Shown here: positions 8,921 to 18,308 of the stretch, in pieces
Layout of the letters: the number at the start of each line of letters is the position of its first letter
How positions within the stretch are numbered: the first letter of the stretch is position 1
DNA from: an uncultured Lachnospiraceae bacterium
Lineage (GTDB): Bacteria; Bacillota; Clostridia; Lachnospirales; Lachnospiraceae
DNA length: 64,000 nucleotides
Assembly (NCBI GenBank): GCA_947174505.1
Contig: CAMWJF010000006.1
Coordinates: forward strand, 47,302-111,301
Direction: 5' to 3'
The notes under the pieces: model-generated
Seen by the model: the letters and a program-made list of their open reading frames with translations, nothing else
What the model was told of the DNA's origin: nothing
Databases searched by the model: none
Translations under genes and position numbers: made by a program

Positions 8921-10315
8921 ATGATGAAACAGGAAAAGGAACATAGTGACACAGAGCAGAATCCCATGAAAAAAGAACCCGTCAAGGAGCAGGCGGAATA
9001 TACACCGTCGGTTCAGACGGAGTTTATGCGGGAAAAGATCAAGCAGAAACCTGTCAATAAGAAAAAGCTTCTTCGCAGGACGGTCATTACCGCTGTGATG
9101 GCGGTGGTATTCGGTCTGGTGGCATGTTTTACCTTTCTGGTGCTGGAGCCGGTGATCAGCAACCGCCTTTACCCGGAGGAAGAGCCAAAGGAAGTGGCGT
9201 TTCCCGAGGAGACACCGATCGAGGAAATGAAGCCGGAGGACATGCTGGTTACAGAGGAAGATGCGGAGCCGCAGACGCCGGACCCGGTGGATCTGGAGAT
9301 GGTGGATGAACAGATTCAGGAGGTGCTGTCCCAGGTGGACAGGGAGCTTACGCTGGAGGATTATCAGTCGCTCCATGAGGAACTGCGGAAGTTTGCGGTG
9401 GACGCGGGTCGCGCGGTGGTGACTGTGGCCGGCGTCACTTCGGATGTAGACTGGTTTAACAATATATATGAAAATGTAGCCTCGGCCTCCGGTGTGATCG
9501 TGGCCAACAATGAGAAGGCGCTGCTTATTTTAGTCAGTGCAGGGAACATAAAAGGGGCGGACAGTATAGAAGTTACTTTCTGTGACCAGACACAGGTGGA
9601 GGCGGAACTTGTGCAGAAGGATGAAAATACAGGGCTGGCGATTCTGTCAGTGCCTCTCACGGCTGTCAGCGGGGAAACCATGGAAAAGATCGACATTGCG
9701 GAACTGGGCAGCTCCAACACCGTAAACATGCTGGGAATGCCAGTGGTGGCGCTGGGAAGTCCGCTGGGAACCAGCGGTTCCATCAGCTACGGTATCGTGA
9801 CCTCCACGGGGACAGTGATTGACCTGCCGGACGCAGCTTATAAGAAAATTACAACGGATATTTACGGGAGCCGCAATGCGACGGGAATCCTGATTAATTT
9901 GAAGGGCATGGTGATAGGTATTATAGACAATGTCAATACCGGTAACGATATGAGCAATCTGCTCACGGCATTCGGCATCACTGAGCTGAAAGGCACGATT
10001 GAGCAGATGTCCAACAATAAGGAGCGCGCATATCTGGGTGTGCATGGGGCGGATGTGCCCAAGGAGGCCATTGAGGATACGCAGATTAACACCCCGGCGG
10101 GCACATATATCAGGGAGATTGAAATTGACTCACCGGCCATGGAGGCGGGCATTCAGAGTGGCGACGTGGTAACCAGAGTGGAAAATACGGAAATTACGAC
10201 TTACAATGAGCTTTTGGGAGTTTTGCATGCGTCGAAACCGGGAGACGTGCTGACAGTCACGCTGACAAGACAGGGGCATGAGATGAGTGTGGATGTGACA
10301 CTGGGAAGCTGGTAG
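8921..10315 (+). CDS. HtrA/DegP-like PDZ protein lacking the catalytic triad
   Basis: A 464-residue membrane-anchored protein: cytoplasmic N-terminus, one helix at about 55-77 (TAVMAVVFGLVACFTFLVLEP), an acidic linker, a trypsin-fold region and a C-terminal PDZ domain (AYLGVHGADVP to DVTLGSW). Where active HtrA has NHVV it reads SAGNI, the TDLAV aspartate is replaced in NTGLAIL, and GNSGGPL aligns with NATGIL so the serine is lost. It should therefore bind but not cut misfolded cell-envelope proteins. Start chosen at 8921/8924 (MMKQEK) because of AAGAGG upstream. The fold is clear; the loss of activity is by hand alignment. Confidence 0.8.
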   Translation: MMKQEKEHSDTEQNPMKKEPVKEQAEYTPSVQTEFMREKIKQKPVNKKKLLRRTVITAVMAVVFGLVACFTFLVLEPVISNRLYPEEEPKEVAFPEETPIEEMKPEDMLVTEEDAEPQTPDPVDLEMVDEQIQEVLSQVDRELTLEDYQSLHEELRKFAVDAGRAVVTVAGVTSDVDWFNNIYENVASASGVIVANNEKALLILVSAGNIKGADSIEVTFCDQTQVEAELVQKDENTGLAILSVPLTAVSGETMEKIDIAELGSSNTVNMLGMPVVALGSPLGTSGSISYGIVTSTGTVIDLPDAAYKKITTDIYGSRNATGILINLKGMVIGIIDNVNTGNDMSNLLTAFGITELKGTIEQMSNNKERAYLGVHGADVPKEAIEDTQINTPAGTYIREIEIDSPAMEAGIQSGDVVTRVENTEITTYNELLGVLHASKPGDVLTVTLTRQGHEMSVDVTLGSW

Positions 10316-10430
10316 ACTTTTATGGGTTTCGGAGAGTGGCGAAACTGAACAGAGAAGTAATTCCTGGCCGGAACCGATTTATTCGTACAGGTATAGGCAG
10401 GAAATAGAGGATAAAGGAGCGTAGAAGAAA

Positions 10431-11375
10431 ATGAAGTATATTAAAGACTACAAGGAAGGCGACAGATTATCTGATATTTATTTATGCAAGCATAAACAGT
10501 CGGCAGTCACAAAAAATGGTAAACCTTATGACAATGTGATTTTACAGGATAAGACAGGCACCGTAGATGCGAAAATCTGGGATCCCAACAATGCGGGGAT
10601 TGAAGACTTTGACAGCTTGGATTACATAGAAGTGTACGGCGATGTTACAAGCTTTCAGGGCGCATTGCAGGTTAATGTAAAGCGCGTGCGCAAATGTGTG
10701 GAGGGTGAGTATGATCCGGCAGAGTATCTTCCTGTCAGCAAGTTTAAGCCTGAGGATATGATGAAGGAGCTTTTGGACTTGGTAGAAAGCGTCAAAAATC
10801 CGTACCTGCATCAGTTGTTAGAGGCTTTTTTTGTAAAGGATGAAGCGTTTGTCAAAGTGTTCCGGCAGTCCTCGGCGGCCAAGACGGTACATCATGGGTT
10901 TGTGGGCGGCCTGCTGCAGCATACGCTGGCGGTGACAAAGCTCTGTGACTATTTTTGTACCCAGTATCCCGTGTTAAACAGGGACCTGCTGCTTACGGCG
11001 GCGATCTGCCATGATATCGGGAAAACGAAAGAACTGTCGCTTTTTCCGCAGAATGATTATACAGACGACGGGCAGTTTCTTGGCCATATCGTGATCGGCA
11101 GTGAAATGATCGGGGAGAAGGTCAGGGAGATAGACGGTTTTCCGGCATTGCTCGCCAATGAGCTGAAACACTGTATTCTGTCCCATCATGGGGAGTTTGA
11201 GTTCGGCTCGCCCAAGAAGCCTGCAATCGTGGAGGCAGTGGCTTTAAATTTTGCAGACAATGTGGATGCCAAAATGGAGACCTTTACGGAAATTCTGGAA
11301 AACAGCACGGAGAAGGGATGGCTTGGGTATAACAGACTGTTTGAGTCGAATTTGCGCGGGACGAGTGTGGATTAG
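10431..11375 (+). CDS. yhaM: 3'-5' exoribonuclease YhaM-type (OB-fold plus HD domain)
   Basis: A 314-residue cytoplasmic nuclease. Residues 1-100 form an OB-like nucleic-acid-binding fold (DRLSDIYLCKHK ... ILQDKTGTVDAKIWD). The HD phosphohydrolase part carries HHGFVGGLLQHTL (about 154), AAICHDIGKTKEL (about 191) and ILSHHGEFEFGSP (about 249), the metal-binding His/Asp residues. YhaM trims RNA and DNA 3' ends in Firmicutes. Start has AAAGGAG about 12 bases upstream. It lies 75 bases before rlmD on the same strand and may share its transcript. Confidence 0.9.
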   Translation: MKYIKDYKEGDRLSDIYLCKHKQSAVTKNGKPYDNVILQDKTGTVDAKIWDPNNAGIEDFDSLDYIEVYGDVTSFQGALQVNVKRVRKCVEGEYDPAEYLPVSKFKPEDMMKELLDLVESVKNPYLHQLLEAFFVKDEAFVKVFRQSSAAKTVHHGFVGGLLQHTLAVTKLCDYFCTQYPVLNRDLLLTAAICHDIGKTKELSLFPQNDYTDDGQFLGHIVIGSEMIGEKVREIDGFPALLANELKHCILSHHGEFEFGSPKKPAIVEAVALNFADNVDAKMETFTEILENSTEKGWLGYNRLFESNLRGTSVD

Positions 11376-11450
11376 AGAGGTTTCATGTAAGAGATTGCCT
11401 GAAAAGTGGCATTCTCTGTATGAATTGAAGATAGCAGAGCGGGGTAATTT

Positions 11451-13448
11451 ATGGAGCAGGGAAGTTATAAAAAAAATGATATTGTCCGACTTACGATAGA
11501 GGATATCGGAAACGACGGCGAGGGCATTGGGAAGGCGGATGGCTATACCCTGTTTGTGAAAGATGCCGTGATCGGGGACATTATTGAAGCGCGCATTACG
11601 AAGTGTAAGAAAAATTATGGCTATGCGAGAGTGGAGAAGGTGGTGACACCTTCTCCTTTCCGTGTGGAGCCACAATGCCCTTTCCACAGACAATGCGGCG
11701 GCTGCCAGATTCAGGCCATGAGTTATGAGAGGCAGCTTGCCTATAAGCAGAATAAAGTGCGCAATCATCTGCAGCGTATCGGCGGCTTTTCACCGGAACA
11801 GACCGATGCTGTCATGGAGCCGATTGTCGGCATGGAGGAGCCATGGCATTACCGCAATAAGGCGCAGTATCCTGTAGGATATGACAGGGAAGGAAATCTG
11901 GTCACGGGTTTTTATGCGGGCAGAACCCACGATATCATTGCCAATACGGACTGTCCGCTGGGGCCGCCTGAAAATAAGGCAATTTTGGAGGCGGTTCTTT
12001 CTTATATGAAGGAGAATAACGTAAGCGCCTACCGGGAAAACACGGGAGAGGGGCTGGTGAGGCATGTGCTGATCCGTACGGGGTTTTCTTCCGGTGAGAT
12101 CATGGTGTGTCTGGTGATTAACGGGAAGGAACTGCCGGGAGAAGATAAGCTGGTAGAAAGGCTGACGGGGGTGCGGCTGGAAGGCGGGAGATTGGGTGAA
12201 GCCGGTTTAGCGGATGGCGGCGGACAGGCTGTGGCGGGTGAAGAGATGGCTGCTGGCGCGTGTGATAGGACCGCGCAATTGGAAGCCGGAAAAGCGCCGC
12301 ATAAGAGGCTTGTCAGCGTTTCGATCAATGTTAACAGGGAAAAAACGAATGTGATTATGGGAAAGGAAATGCGGGTACTCTGGGGGAGAGGATGGATTGA
12401 GGACAGCCTCAGAGTGTTGGATTCGGCAGATTTCGGAGAAGCCGGGGGCGCAGAGGATAGGAGTGCGGATAGTGACGAAAAAGTCACGTTTCGGATTTCG
12501 CCCTTGTCGTTCTATCAGGTGAATCCCCGCCAAACCGAAAAACTCTACAGCCTTGCGCTGGAATATGCGGGCCTGACAGGAAAAGAAACCGTATGGGACC
12601 TGTACTGCGGAATCGGAACGATATCTCTCTTTATGGCAAAAAGAGCAAAGAAGGTTTATGGGGTGGAGGTCATTCCGCAGGCCATTGAGGACGCGAGGGA
12701 AAACGCCCGCAGGAATCGGATTACAAATGCGGAATTTTTTGTGGGGAAGGCGGAGGAAGTGCTGCCGGGGTTTTATAAAGGCGAACCGTTGACAGTATCT
12801 GAGGGAAATCCGGTAGGAACGGCTGAGAACCGCCCGGATGGATTGACAGAAAGCAGCAGCGATGGGAAAGCGTTAAAAACTAACGGGATGGATCGGGCGG
12901 AAAATGGCAAGGTGACTGCAGAGGTTCAAATGTGCCACCCGGATGTGATCGTGGTTGACCCTCCCCGGAAAGGCTGCGACGAAAAATGCCTGGAAACCAT
13001 GCTCGCCATGCAGCCGGGGCGGATTGTCTATGTGAGCTGTGACCCGGCGACGCTGGCGAGGGATCTTAAGATTCTGTGTGTGGGAGGGTATGAGATTAAG
13101 AGGGTAAGGGCCGTGGATCAGTTCGGGCATACGGGGCACGTGGAGACGGTATGTTTATTGTCCAAACTTAATGTCGAGCATCATATTGAGGTGGATGTGA
13201 ATTTAGACGAGATGGATTTGACGGCTGCGGAGAGCAAGGCGACCTATGAGGAAATTAAGGCGTATGTGAAAGAGAAGACGGGTCTGCAAGTCAGCAATCT
13301 CTATATTGCACAGGTGAAGCGGAAGTGTGGGATTGTGGAAAGAGTAAATTATAATCTGCCGAAGTCTGAAGATTCCAGACAGCCGAAATGCCCACCAGAA
13401 AAAGAGAAGGCTATCATAGAGGCATTAAGACATTTTTGGATGATATAG
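11451..13448 (+). CDS. rlmD: 23S rRNA (uracil-5-)-methyltransferase, RlmD/RumA family, with insertions and C-terminal extension
   Basis: A 665-residue enzyme using S-adenosylmethionine to methylate a uracil C5 in 23S rRNA. An N-terminal TRAM domain (DIVRLTIEDIGNDGEGIG), iron-sulfur cysteines (CPFHRQCGGCQ), motif I (DLYCGIGTISLF), the PPRKGC segment and YVSCDPATLARDL with the nucleophilic cysteine are all present. Three polar low-complexity stretches are inserted (roughly residues 243-285, 324-343 and 445-492). The last ~95 residues (from about HIEVDVNLDEMD) form an extra domain I associate with Firmicutes members. A mobile-DNA-rich region starts just downstream. Confidence 0.88.
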   Translation: MEQGSYKKNDIVRLTIEDIGNDGEGIGKADGYTLFVKDAVIGDIIEARITKCKKNYGYARVEKVVTPSPFRVEPQCPFHRQCGGCQIQAMSYERQLAYKQNKVRNHLQRIGGFSPEQTDAVMEPIVGMEEPWHYRNKAQYPVGYDREGNLVTGFYAGRTHDIIANTDCPLGPPENKAILEAVLSYMKENNVSAYRENTGEGLVRHVLIRTGFSSGEIMVCLVINGKELPGEDKLVERLTGVRLEGGRLGEAGLADGGGQAVAGEEMAAGACDRTAQLEAGKAPHKRLVSVSINVNREKTNVIMGKEMRVLWGRGWIEDSLRVLDSADFGEAGGAEDRSADSDEKVTFRISPLSFYQVNPRQTEKLYSLALEYAGLTGKETVWDLYCGIGTISLFMAKRAKKVYGVEVIPQAIEDARENARRNRITNAEFFVGKAEEVLPGFYKGEPLTVSEGNPVGTAENRPDGLTESSSDGKALKTNGMDRAENGKVTAEVQMCHPDVIVVDPPRKGCDEKCLETMLAMQPGRIVYVSCDPATLARDLKILCVGGYEIKRVRAVDQFGHTGHVETVCLLSKLNVEHHIEVDVNLDEMDLTAAESKATYEEIKAYVKEKTGLQVSNLYIAQVKRKCGIVERVNYNLPKSEDSRQPKCPPEKEKAIIEALRHFWMI

Positions 13449-13589
13449 GATTTCCTTAAATGTCATAATTGCATATCTGAAATTACTAAAGAAGTAATGG
13501 ATGAGAGCGTGCATTAAAACAATAATTTGATATAGTAAATCTTTCAGAAGTAATATTGGTTAAGGTCATTATTTAGGAGTAAACGAAAG

Positions 13590-13790
13590 ATGGATTTTAT
13601 GGGTAATATGTTTGAAAATGAAAAAACGAAAGATGATATTTCAAAGATTGTCAATAAGATATCAAATTATGATATTTTTGATTTCATTGCGAGAATATCG
13701 GGTTTAAATTTGATGTCTGAAAATCAAAACAAATCAGTCTTATGTTCTGTGTCATGACACAGGGAGTGCTTGCTGTTTCGGTGAGATGAA
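13590..13790 (+). pseudogene. Truncated hypothetical ORF
   Basis: A 66-residue ORF with a good TTAGGAG site starting MDFMGNMFENEKTKDDISKIV. The first ~50 residues look like a genuine soluble N-terminus (DIFDFIARISGLNLMSE), then the sequence turns unstructured across a 16-bp palindrome. It is likely a gene start cut off by insertion or deletion at the border of the accessory island. No family recognised. Confidence 0.4.
13748..13763. repeat. 16-bp perfect palindrome at the island edge
   Basis: CTGTGTCATGACACAG equals its own reverse complement. It sits where the truncated ORF loses coding character and may be an operator or a recombination scar. Confidence 0.6.
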
Positions 13791-14377
13791 CAAATGGATT
13801 TTAAGTTGTATGGTTAGTCTGTCCTAAACTGATATGGGCGTTGCCGCCCATTTTAACAGAAAAATTTTGAAAAAGTTTTGTAAATAGGAAGGAATTTTGC
13901 ATATTTACCATATAGAATAATATTTAAGGCATATGAAATAAAAGCCTGCTTGAAAACTGAATATTGCAATATACATACAGGACGTGAGGATATGCGTAGC
14001 CACAATGTAGGTGCGCCATGATATGCTCGCTTCAATCCATTTTCAGGCAAATGTGAAGAAATGAAAAACAAACCGCTGAAGCGAAGGCATTGAGCGATAA
14101 AAACCTGACAAAATGCACAGCAGTTGTGTGGGGCGATGAAGCATATCTGTGATAATGATACTTCTGGATTTTTGATTGAAATTCAGTCATATAATGACGG
14201 TGCGATTCCGATGTGGGCAGCGTAATGACCTGTCACTTGTATGTAGGTTTATGGATTAAAGTACAGGAAAAATTGACGGGGAATTTGTGATTTTTTAGAA
14301 TTAAAACAGCGTAAGGGCAGTTATGAACGTAACAGTTTATAGCTGTCTTTTTTTGCGTTCATATGGGAGGGATATTT
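13791..14377 (+). other. Gene-poor gap with decayed coding scraps
   Basis: No intact gene. A hairpin ATGGGCG-ttgc-CGCCCAT (13834-13851) with a short T run may terminate upstream transcription. Between about 14065 and 14226 two frames give coding-like scraps (KNLTKCTAVVWGDEAYL stop, and NDTSGFLIEIQSYNDGAIPMWAA stop) that may be one disrupted gene. A weak hairpin with a T7 run lies near 14315-14355, before the next gene. Confidence 0.5.
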
Positions 14378-14536
14378 ATGACTGATGAATGGAGCGGATT
14401 GGCAGATATGCTTGCAAATTTGATTGAAAAATATGCGTCAGATTTGGATATAGAAAATTTACCTGATATAACAGTAGATAATCATGTGGAAGAAAAAAAT
14501 AAGGCAACAAAAGACTGGAAAGATGTTTCTTGCTAA
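14378..14536 (+). CDS. Small acidic protein upstream of RhuM/recombinase
   Basis: A 52-residue ORF, MTDEWSGLADMLANLIEKYAS..., too short for the track on this strand. GGGAGGG stands six bases before the ATG, which makes it credible. It is acidic, predicted helical, with no recognised domain. It precedes rhuM and the large serine recombinase on the same strand, so it may belong to the same mobile element. Confidence 0.55.
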   Translation: MTDEWSGLADMLANLIEKYASDLDIENLPDITVDNHVEEKNKATKDWKDVSC

Positions 14537-14641
14537 TAGCAAGTGTATAATGTATAATAAACATGATAAGCGTGTCCAAACCAAATTTGGAAAAACATAC
14601 TTGCTTATATTTGAGTGTAAGTACAAGGAGATAAGGTGACT

Positions 14642-15652
14642 ATGGATTACAGAGATGAAATGGGAAAATCAAATATTATAATCTATACAACAGAGGATGG
14701 TTTGTCTAAGATCGAAACAACTTTTGATGGGGATACTGTGTGGCTGTCTATTGACCAAATGGCAGAACTATTTCAGAGAGATAAATCAACAATTTCAAGG
14801 CATATTAAAAATATTTATTCAGAAGAAGAACTTGTGCAGGAAGCAACTGTTGCATATTTTGCAACAGTTCAAAATGAAGGAAACAGGCAGGTAGAACGCA
14901 GCATTTGTTATTATAATCTCGATGTAATCATCTCTGTCGGCTATCGTGTAAAATCAAAACGCGGCACACAGTTCAGGATATGGGCAACCGGAGTTTTGAA
15001 AGAGTTTATGCGTAAAGGTTTTGCACTGGATGATGAACGTCTGAAAAACTTAGGCGGCGGTGGATATTTTAAGGAACTGCTTGAACGGATCAGAGACATT
15101 CGTGCATCTGAAAAGGTATTTTACAGACAGATTTTGGAAATTTATGCCACAAGCATTGACTATGATCCAATAGCGGAAATATCCATTCAGTTTTTTCAGA
15201 AGGTTCAGAACAAAATTCATTATGCCATTCATGGGCAGACGGCGGCGGAGGTTATTTATACAAGAGCGGATGCGGAAAAGGAATTTATGGGGCTTACCAC
15301 ATTTGCAGGGAACCAGCCGACTTTGCGGGAAGCTGTTATTGCCAAAAACTATCTGAATGAAAAAGAACTTCGTGCAATGGGGCAGCTTGTGTCGGGATAT
15401 TTGGATTTTGCAGAGCGTCAGGCAGAACGGGAACAGACTATGACCATGAAAGATTGGGCGAAGCACTTAGACCGGATTTTGACAATGAGCGGCGAACAGT
15501 TATTGTCAGGAAATGGAAGTGTGACGCATAAGCAGGCGGTGGAAAAAGCAACTGGGGAATATAAGAAATATAAAGAGCGTACTTTAAGTGATGTGGAACA
15601 AGACTATTTAAACTCAATAAAAATATTGGGTAAAAAGTCAGATAAAGAATGA
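14642..15652 (+). CDS. rhuM: RhuM family protein
   Basis: About 336 residues, resembling the RhuM family first described on a Salmonella pathogenicity island and frequent on mobile elements. The N-terminal region TVWLSIDQMAELFQRDKSTISRHIKNIY looks like a helix-turn-helix, followed by the typical YYNLDVIISVGYRVKSKRGTQFRIWAT segment. Start is either GTG 14636 or ATG 14642 behind AAGGAG; I favour ATG. Its stop overlaps the first ATG of the recombinase frame. The molecular role is unknown; a toxin-like or regulatory role has been suggested for the family. Confidence 0.85.
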   Translation: MDYRDEMGKSNIIIYTTEDGLSKIETTFDGDTVWLSIDQMAELFQRDKSTISRHIKNIYSEEELVQEATVAYFATVQNEGNRQVERSICYYNLDVIISVGYRVKSKRGTQFRIWATGVLKEFMRKGFALDDERLKNLGGGGYFKELLERIRDIRASEKVFYRQILEIYATSIDYDPIAEISIQFFQKVQNKIHYAIHGQTAAEVIYTRADAEKEFMGLTTFAGNQPTLREAVIAKNYLNEKELRAMGQLVSGYLDFAERQAEREQTMTMKDWAKHLDRILTMSGEQLLSGNGSVTHKQAVEKATGEYKKYKERTLSDVEQDYLNSIKILGKKSDKE

Positions 15653-15729
15653 GAATTTACAGATTACGAAAAGAATATGGTTATCAAAATGTAAAAGTGC
15701 AACGGGCGTTGCACAAATGGAGAGATGAT

Positions 15730-17421
15730 ATGCACAGCGAGAAAATAAAGGTTTACACATATACAAGAGTATCTACAGCCATGCAGACAGACGGTTACTC
15801 CTTGGATGCGCAGAAAGCCAGAATGAAAGCGTATGCCGACTATAATGATTATGAAATTGTCGGTACATATGAGGATGCAGAAAAATCTGGAAAGTCCATT
15901 GAGGGGCGAATAGAATTTAACCGCATGATGGAGGATATCAAGTCAGGGAAAGACGGCATTTCCTTTGTTCTTGTTTTTAAGTTATCCAGATTTGGCAGAA
16001 ATGCGGCAGACGTACTTTCTGCATTGCAGGTTATGCAGGACTTTGGGGTAAATCTGATCTGCGTGGAAGATGGCATTGATTCTTCAAAGGATGCAGGCAA
16101 ATTGATGATTTCTGTCCTGTCGGCGGTTGCCGAGATTGAACGGGAGAATATTCGTGTACAGACAATGGAGGGGCGTATTCAGAAAGCCCGTGAGGGAAAA
16201 TGGAACGGCGGATTTGCGCCATATGGTTATCAACTGATAGATGGCAAACTTCAGATTAACGAAGAAGAAGCAAAAGCTGTCCGTACAATTTTTGAACAGT
16301 ATGTGAAAACAGACATTGGCGCTAACGGTGTTGCAAAATATCTTGAAAACCACGGCATCCATAAAATACAGCGGCAGAATGGGAAAAATCCTCTTTTTGA
16401 TGCGCACTTGGTTCGCCTTATTCTGAAAAATCCGGTATATTGCGGGAAAATTGCTTATGGACGCAGAAAGACAGAAAAGGTTCACGGAACACGGAATGAG
16501 TATCATCTTGTAGAGCAGGATAATTATATTCTGGTGGACGGACAGCATGATGCGATTATTGAGGAAGATGTTTGGCAGGCGGCACAGGTCAAACTTATTT
16601 CACAGGCAAAGAAATATGAACATATAAATAGAGGGAAGGACACCAAAACACACCTTCTTTCCGGTATTGTAAAATGTCCGGTCTGCGGAGCAGGCATGTA
16701 TGGAAATAAGAGTATTAAGCGCAAAAAGGATGGAACGAAATACAAGGATTTTTATTACTATGGCTGTAAGCATAGGACCATGACGCGTGGACATAAGTGT
16801 GATTATAAAAAGCAGATACGGGAGGAACTATTGGACGATGCGGTGGCGGAAGTCATTGTAAAGTTAGTTGGCAATCCTAAGTTTGCGGCAATGATGCAGG
16901 AAAAGATCAACTGCAAAGTGGATACTGTCACAATAGACGGAGAACTTGCAGATTTTGAAAAGCAGTTGTGGCAATATTATGCAGTCAAGCTAAAACTGGC
17001 GGAGGAAATTGATTCCCTTGATCCGGATGACAGACATTATATCAAACGAAAAGCAGACCTTGATGACCGCCTTTATCGAATGTATGATAAGATAGAAAAT
17101 GTGGAAACACAACTTATTGAAACGAGGGCAAAGAAGCAGGCAATTGAAGCTGAGAAGCTAACGGGAGATAATATCTATAAAGTGTTGATTTATTTTGAAA
17201 AACTGTATGCTGTGATGAATGAGATAGAACGGCGGCAGTTTATGGAGGCGTTAATTTCTGAGATACAGATTTATGAGGACAGAAAACCCAATGGACAGTG
17301 GCTGAAGTCTATTAAATTTAAGCTTCCAATTATTGAGGAAGATATGGATTTGAGTTTGGAAGATGATAAACACGTCGAGGTAATAATAATGATGCAGTAT
17401 TGTGGAAAAGAGAAGAATTAA
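15730..17421 (+). CDS. Large serine recombinase (site-specific integrase)
   Basis: About 563 residues. The resolvase domain has YTRVSTAMQTDGYSL with the nucleophilic serine, KLSRFGRNAADV with catalytic arginines and AVAEIERENI. A recombinase domain (EEAKAVRTIFEQYV ... VRLILKNPVYCGKIAYG) and a zinc ribbon (CPVCGAGMYG ... YYGCKH ... GHKC) follow, then a coiled coil. I take ATG 15730 (DD-MHSEKIKVYTYTRVST) behind GGAG; the frame is open from 15649, giving 590 residues. It would integrate and excise a mobile element with rhuM as cargo. The att sites were not identified. Confidence 0.92.
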   Translation: MHSEKIKVYTYTRVSTAMQTDGYSLDAQKARMKAYADYNDYEIVGTYEDAEKSGKSIEGRIEFNRMMEDIKSGKDGISFVLVFKLSRFGRNAADVLSALQVMQDFGVNLICVEDGIDSSKDAGKLMISVLSAVAEIERENIRVQTMEGRIQKAREGKWNGGFAPYGYQLIDGKLQINEEEAKAVRTIFEQYVKTDIGANGVAKYLENHGIHKIQRQNGKNPLFDAHLVRLILKNPVYCGKIAYGRRKTEKVHGTRNEYHLVEQDNYILVDGQHDAIIEEDVWQAAQVKLISQAKKYEHINRGKDTKTHLLSGIVKCPVCGAGMYGNKSIKRKKDGTKYKDFYYYGCKHRTMTRGHKCDYKKQIREELLDDAVAEVIVKLVGNPKFAAMMQEKINCKVDTVTIDGELADFEKQLWQYYAVKLKLAEEIDSLDPDDRHYIKRKADLDDRLYRMYDKIENVETQLIETRAKKQAIEAEKLTGDNIYKVLIYFEKLYAVMNEIERRQFMEALISEIQIYEDRKPNGQWLKSIKFKLPIIEEDMDLSLEDDKHVEVIIMMQYCGKEKN

Positions 17422-17451
17422 GAGGTCTAAACTGCAAGATATTGTGGTTTG

Positions 17452-17499
17452 AGGGCAAAAATTGGAGTGAAAATCGACCAGTTTTTGCCCTATTTTTTT
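17452..17499 (+). terminator. Terminator of the recombinase gene
   Basis: AGGGCAAAAATTGG pairs with CCAGTTTTTGCCCT (one G-U) around a 12-base loop, followed by seven Ts. It overlaps the start assigned to the next ORF in the track, so that start is wrong. Confidence 0.85.
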
Positions 17500-17587
17500 G
17501 CCCGTTTTTATAGATGCAGGGGAGCCAAAATTGGTTTTGGGGACGATTTGGGGATATTTTCAGAATGAGAAGGAGGTGGGAACCAGA

Positions 17588-17842
17588 TTGAAAGAAGAGA
17601 TGAGTCCATTCTTTTTGGCGGTAGCGGAACTGGCAGAGAACAGAGGGTTTGAAGTCGACGGCGTAAGAGGAGGAGCCTTGAACCTAAACTTAAATGGAGA
17701 GTTTGCGGTAACGGTTGATGAAATCGGCGCAATGAACTACCATCCGTACAAAGAAGTTTTCGATATGATGGATGAGGTATTAAAAATACGGGCAGAGATT
17801 CCCTATGATAACCCGGAGGAAGAAATGCAGCTGAACATGTAA
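17588..17842 (+). CDS. Small hypothetical protein of mobile element
   Basis: An 84-residue protein starting at TTG 17588 behind AAGGAGG (MKEEMSPFFLAVAELAENRGFEVDGVRGGAL...). The track start at 17498 lies inside the preceding terminator. Acidic, alpha/beta, with no recognised domain. It resembles small accessory proteins found with recombinase genes in Clostridia. A hairpin with a T run follows directly. Confidence 0.6.
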   Translation: MKEEMSPFFLAVAELAENRGFEVDGVRGGALNLNLNGEFAVTVDEIGAMNYHPYKEVFDMMDEVLKIRAEIPYDNPEEEMQLNM

Positions 17843-17843
17843 G

Positions 17844-17884
17844 GCGGTACATATTTTTAAAATAAAATAGGTACTGCTTTTTTT
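17844..17884 (+). terminator. Hairpin terminator between two small genes
   Basis: GCGGTAC and GTACTGC (one wobble) flank an AT-rich loop, followed by a T run; it may attenuate rather than end transcription. Confidence 0.55.
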
Positions 17885-17897
17885 ACAGGAGGCAGGG

Positions 17898-18143
17898 ATG
17901 GAAAACGCAGGAAAAGAAAGATTTGAACTGGCCATGCTGGATGAGTATGTGGCGGTCAATCATTGGGGAACGATCCTGACAAAAATGGAAATCGCGATGG
18001 CAGAAGGCGGCAGATATTATCCAAAGGAAGATATGAATTATCTTGGGGAGACACTCACTGTGGAAGAGTATATGCGGCTGGACATGCGGCAGGACGGAGT
18101 ACAGGAGGAAAACGGGCAGGACAGGATGCAGATGGAGCTGTAA
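17898..18143 (+). CDS. Small hypothetical protein of mobile element
   Basis: An 81-residue protein, MENAGKERFELAMLDEYVAVNHWGTILTK..., with an ACAGGAGG site. Acidic and mostly helical. No function recognised. It stands between other mobile-element genes and is probably part of an integrated-element cargo block. Confidence 0.6.
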   Translation: MENAGKERFELAMLDEYVAVNHWGTILTKMEIAMAEGGRYYPKEDMNYLGETLTVEEYMRLDMRQDGVQEENGQDRMQMEL

Positions 18144-18308
18144 AGGCGGCGGCTGCTTTAGCAGCATAGCCGGATGCGTTACGATGAATGACGAAGAGAA
18201 AGGAGGACCATACCAATAAAAAGTGGAACAGAAGTAACCTATGCTGGCAGGAAATATATTTCCCTTCGGGAACTATGCAGGGATTTAAACCTTCCGTATT
18301 CTCAGGTC

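Noticed and set aside
8761-8946. 61-residue ORF after the AAA gene
   Set aside because: Starts with TTG, runs through a strong terminator and overlaps the HtrA-like start in another frame.
11244-11768. 174-residue minus-strand ORF, and similar long antisense ORFs under yhaM, rlmD, the giant gene, GH32 and the MMPL gene
   Set aside because: Antisense shadows of well-supported genes with no family motifs or ribosome sites.
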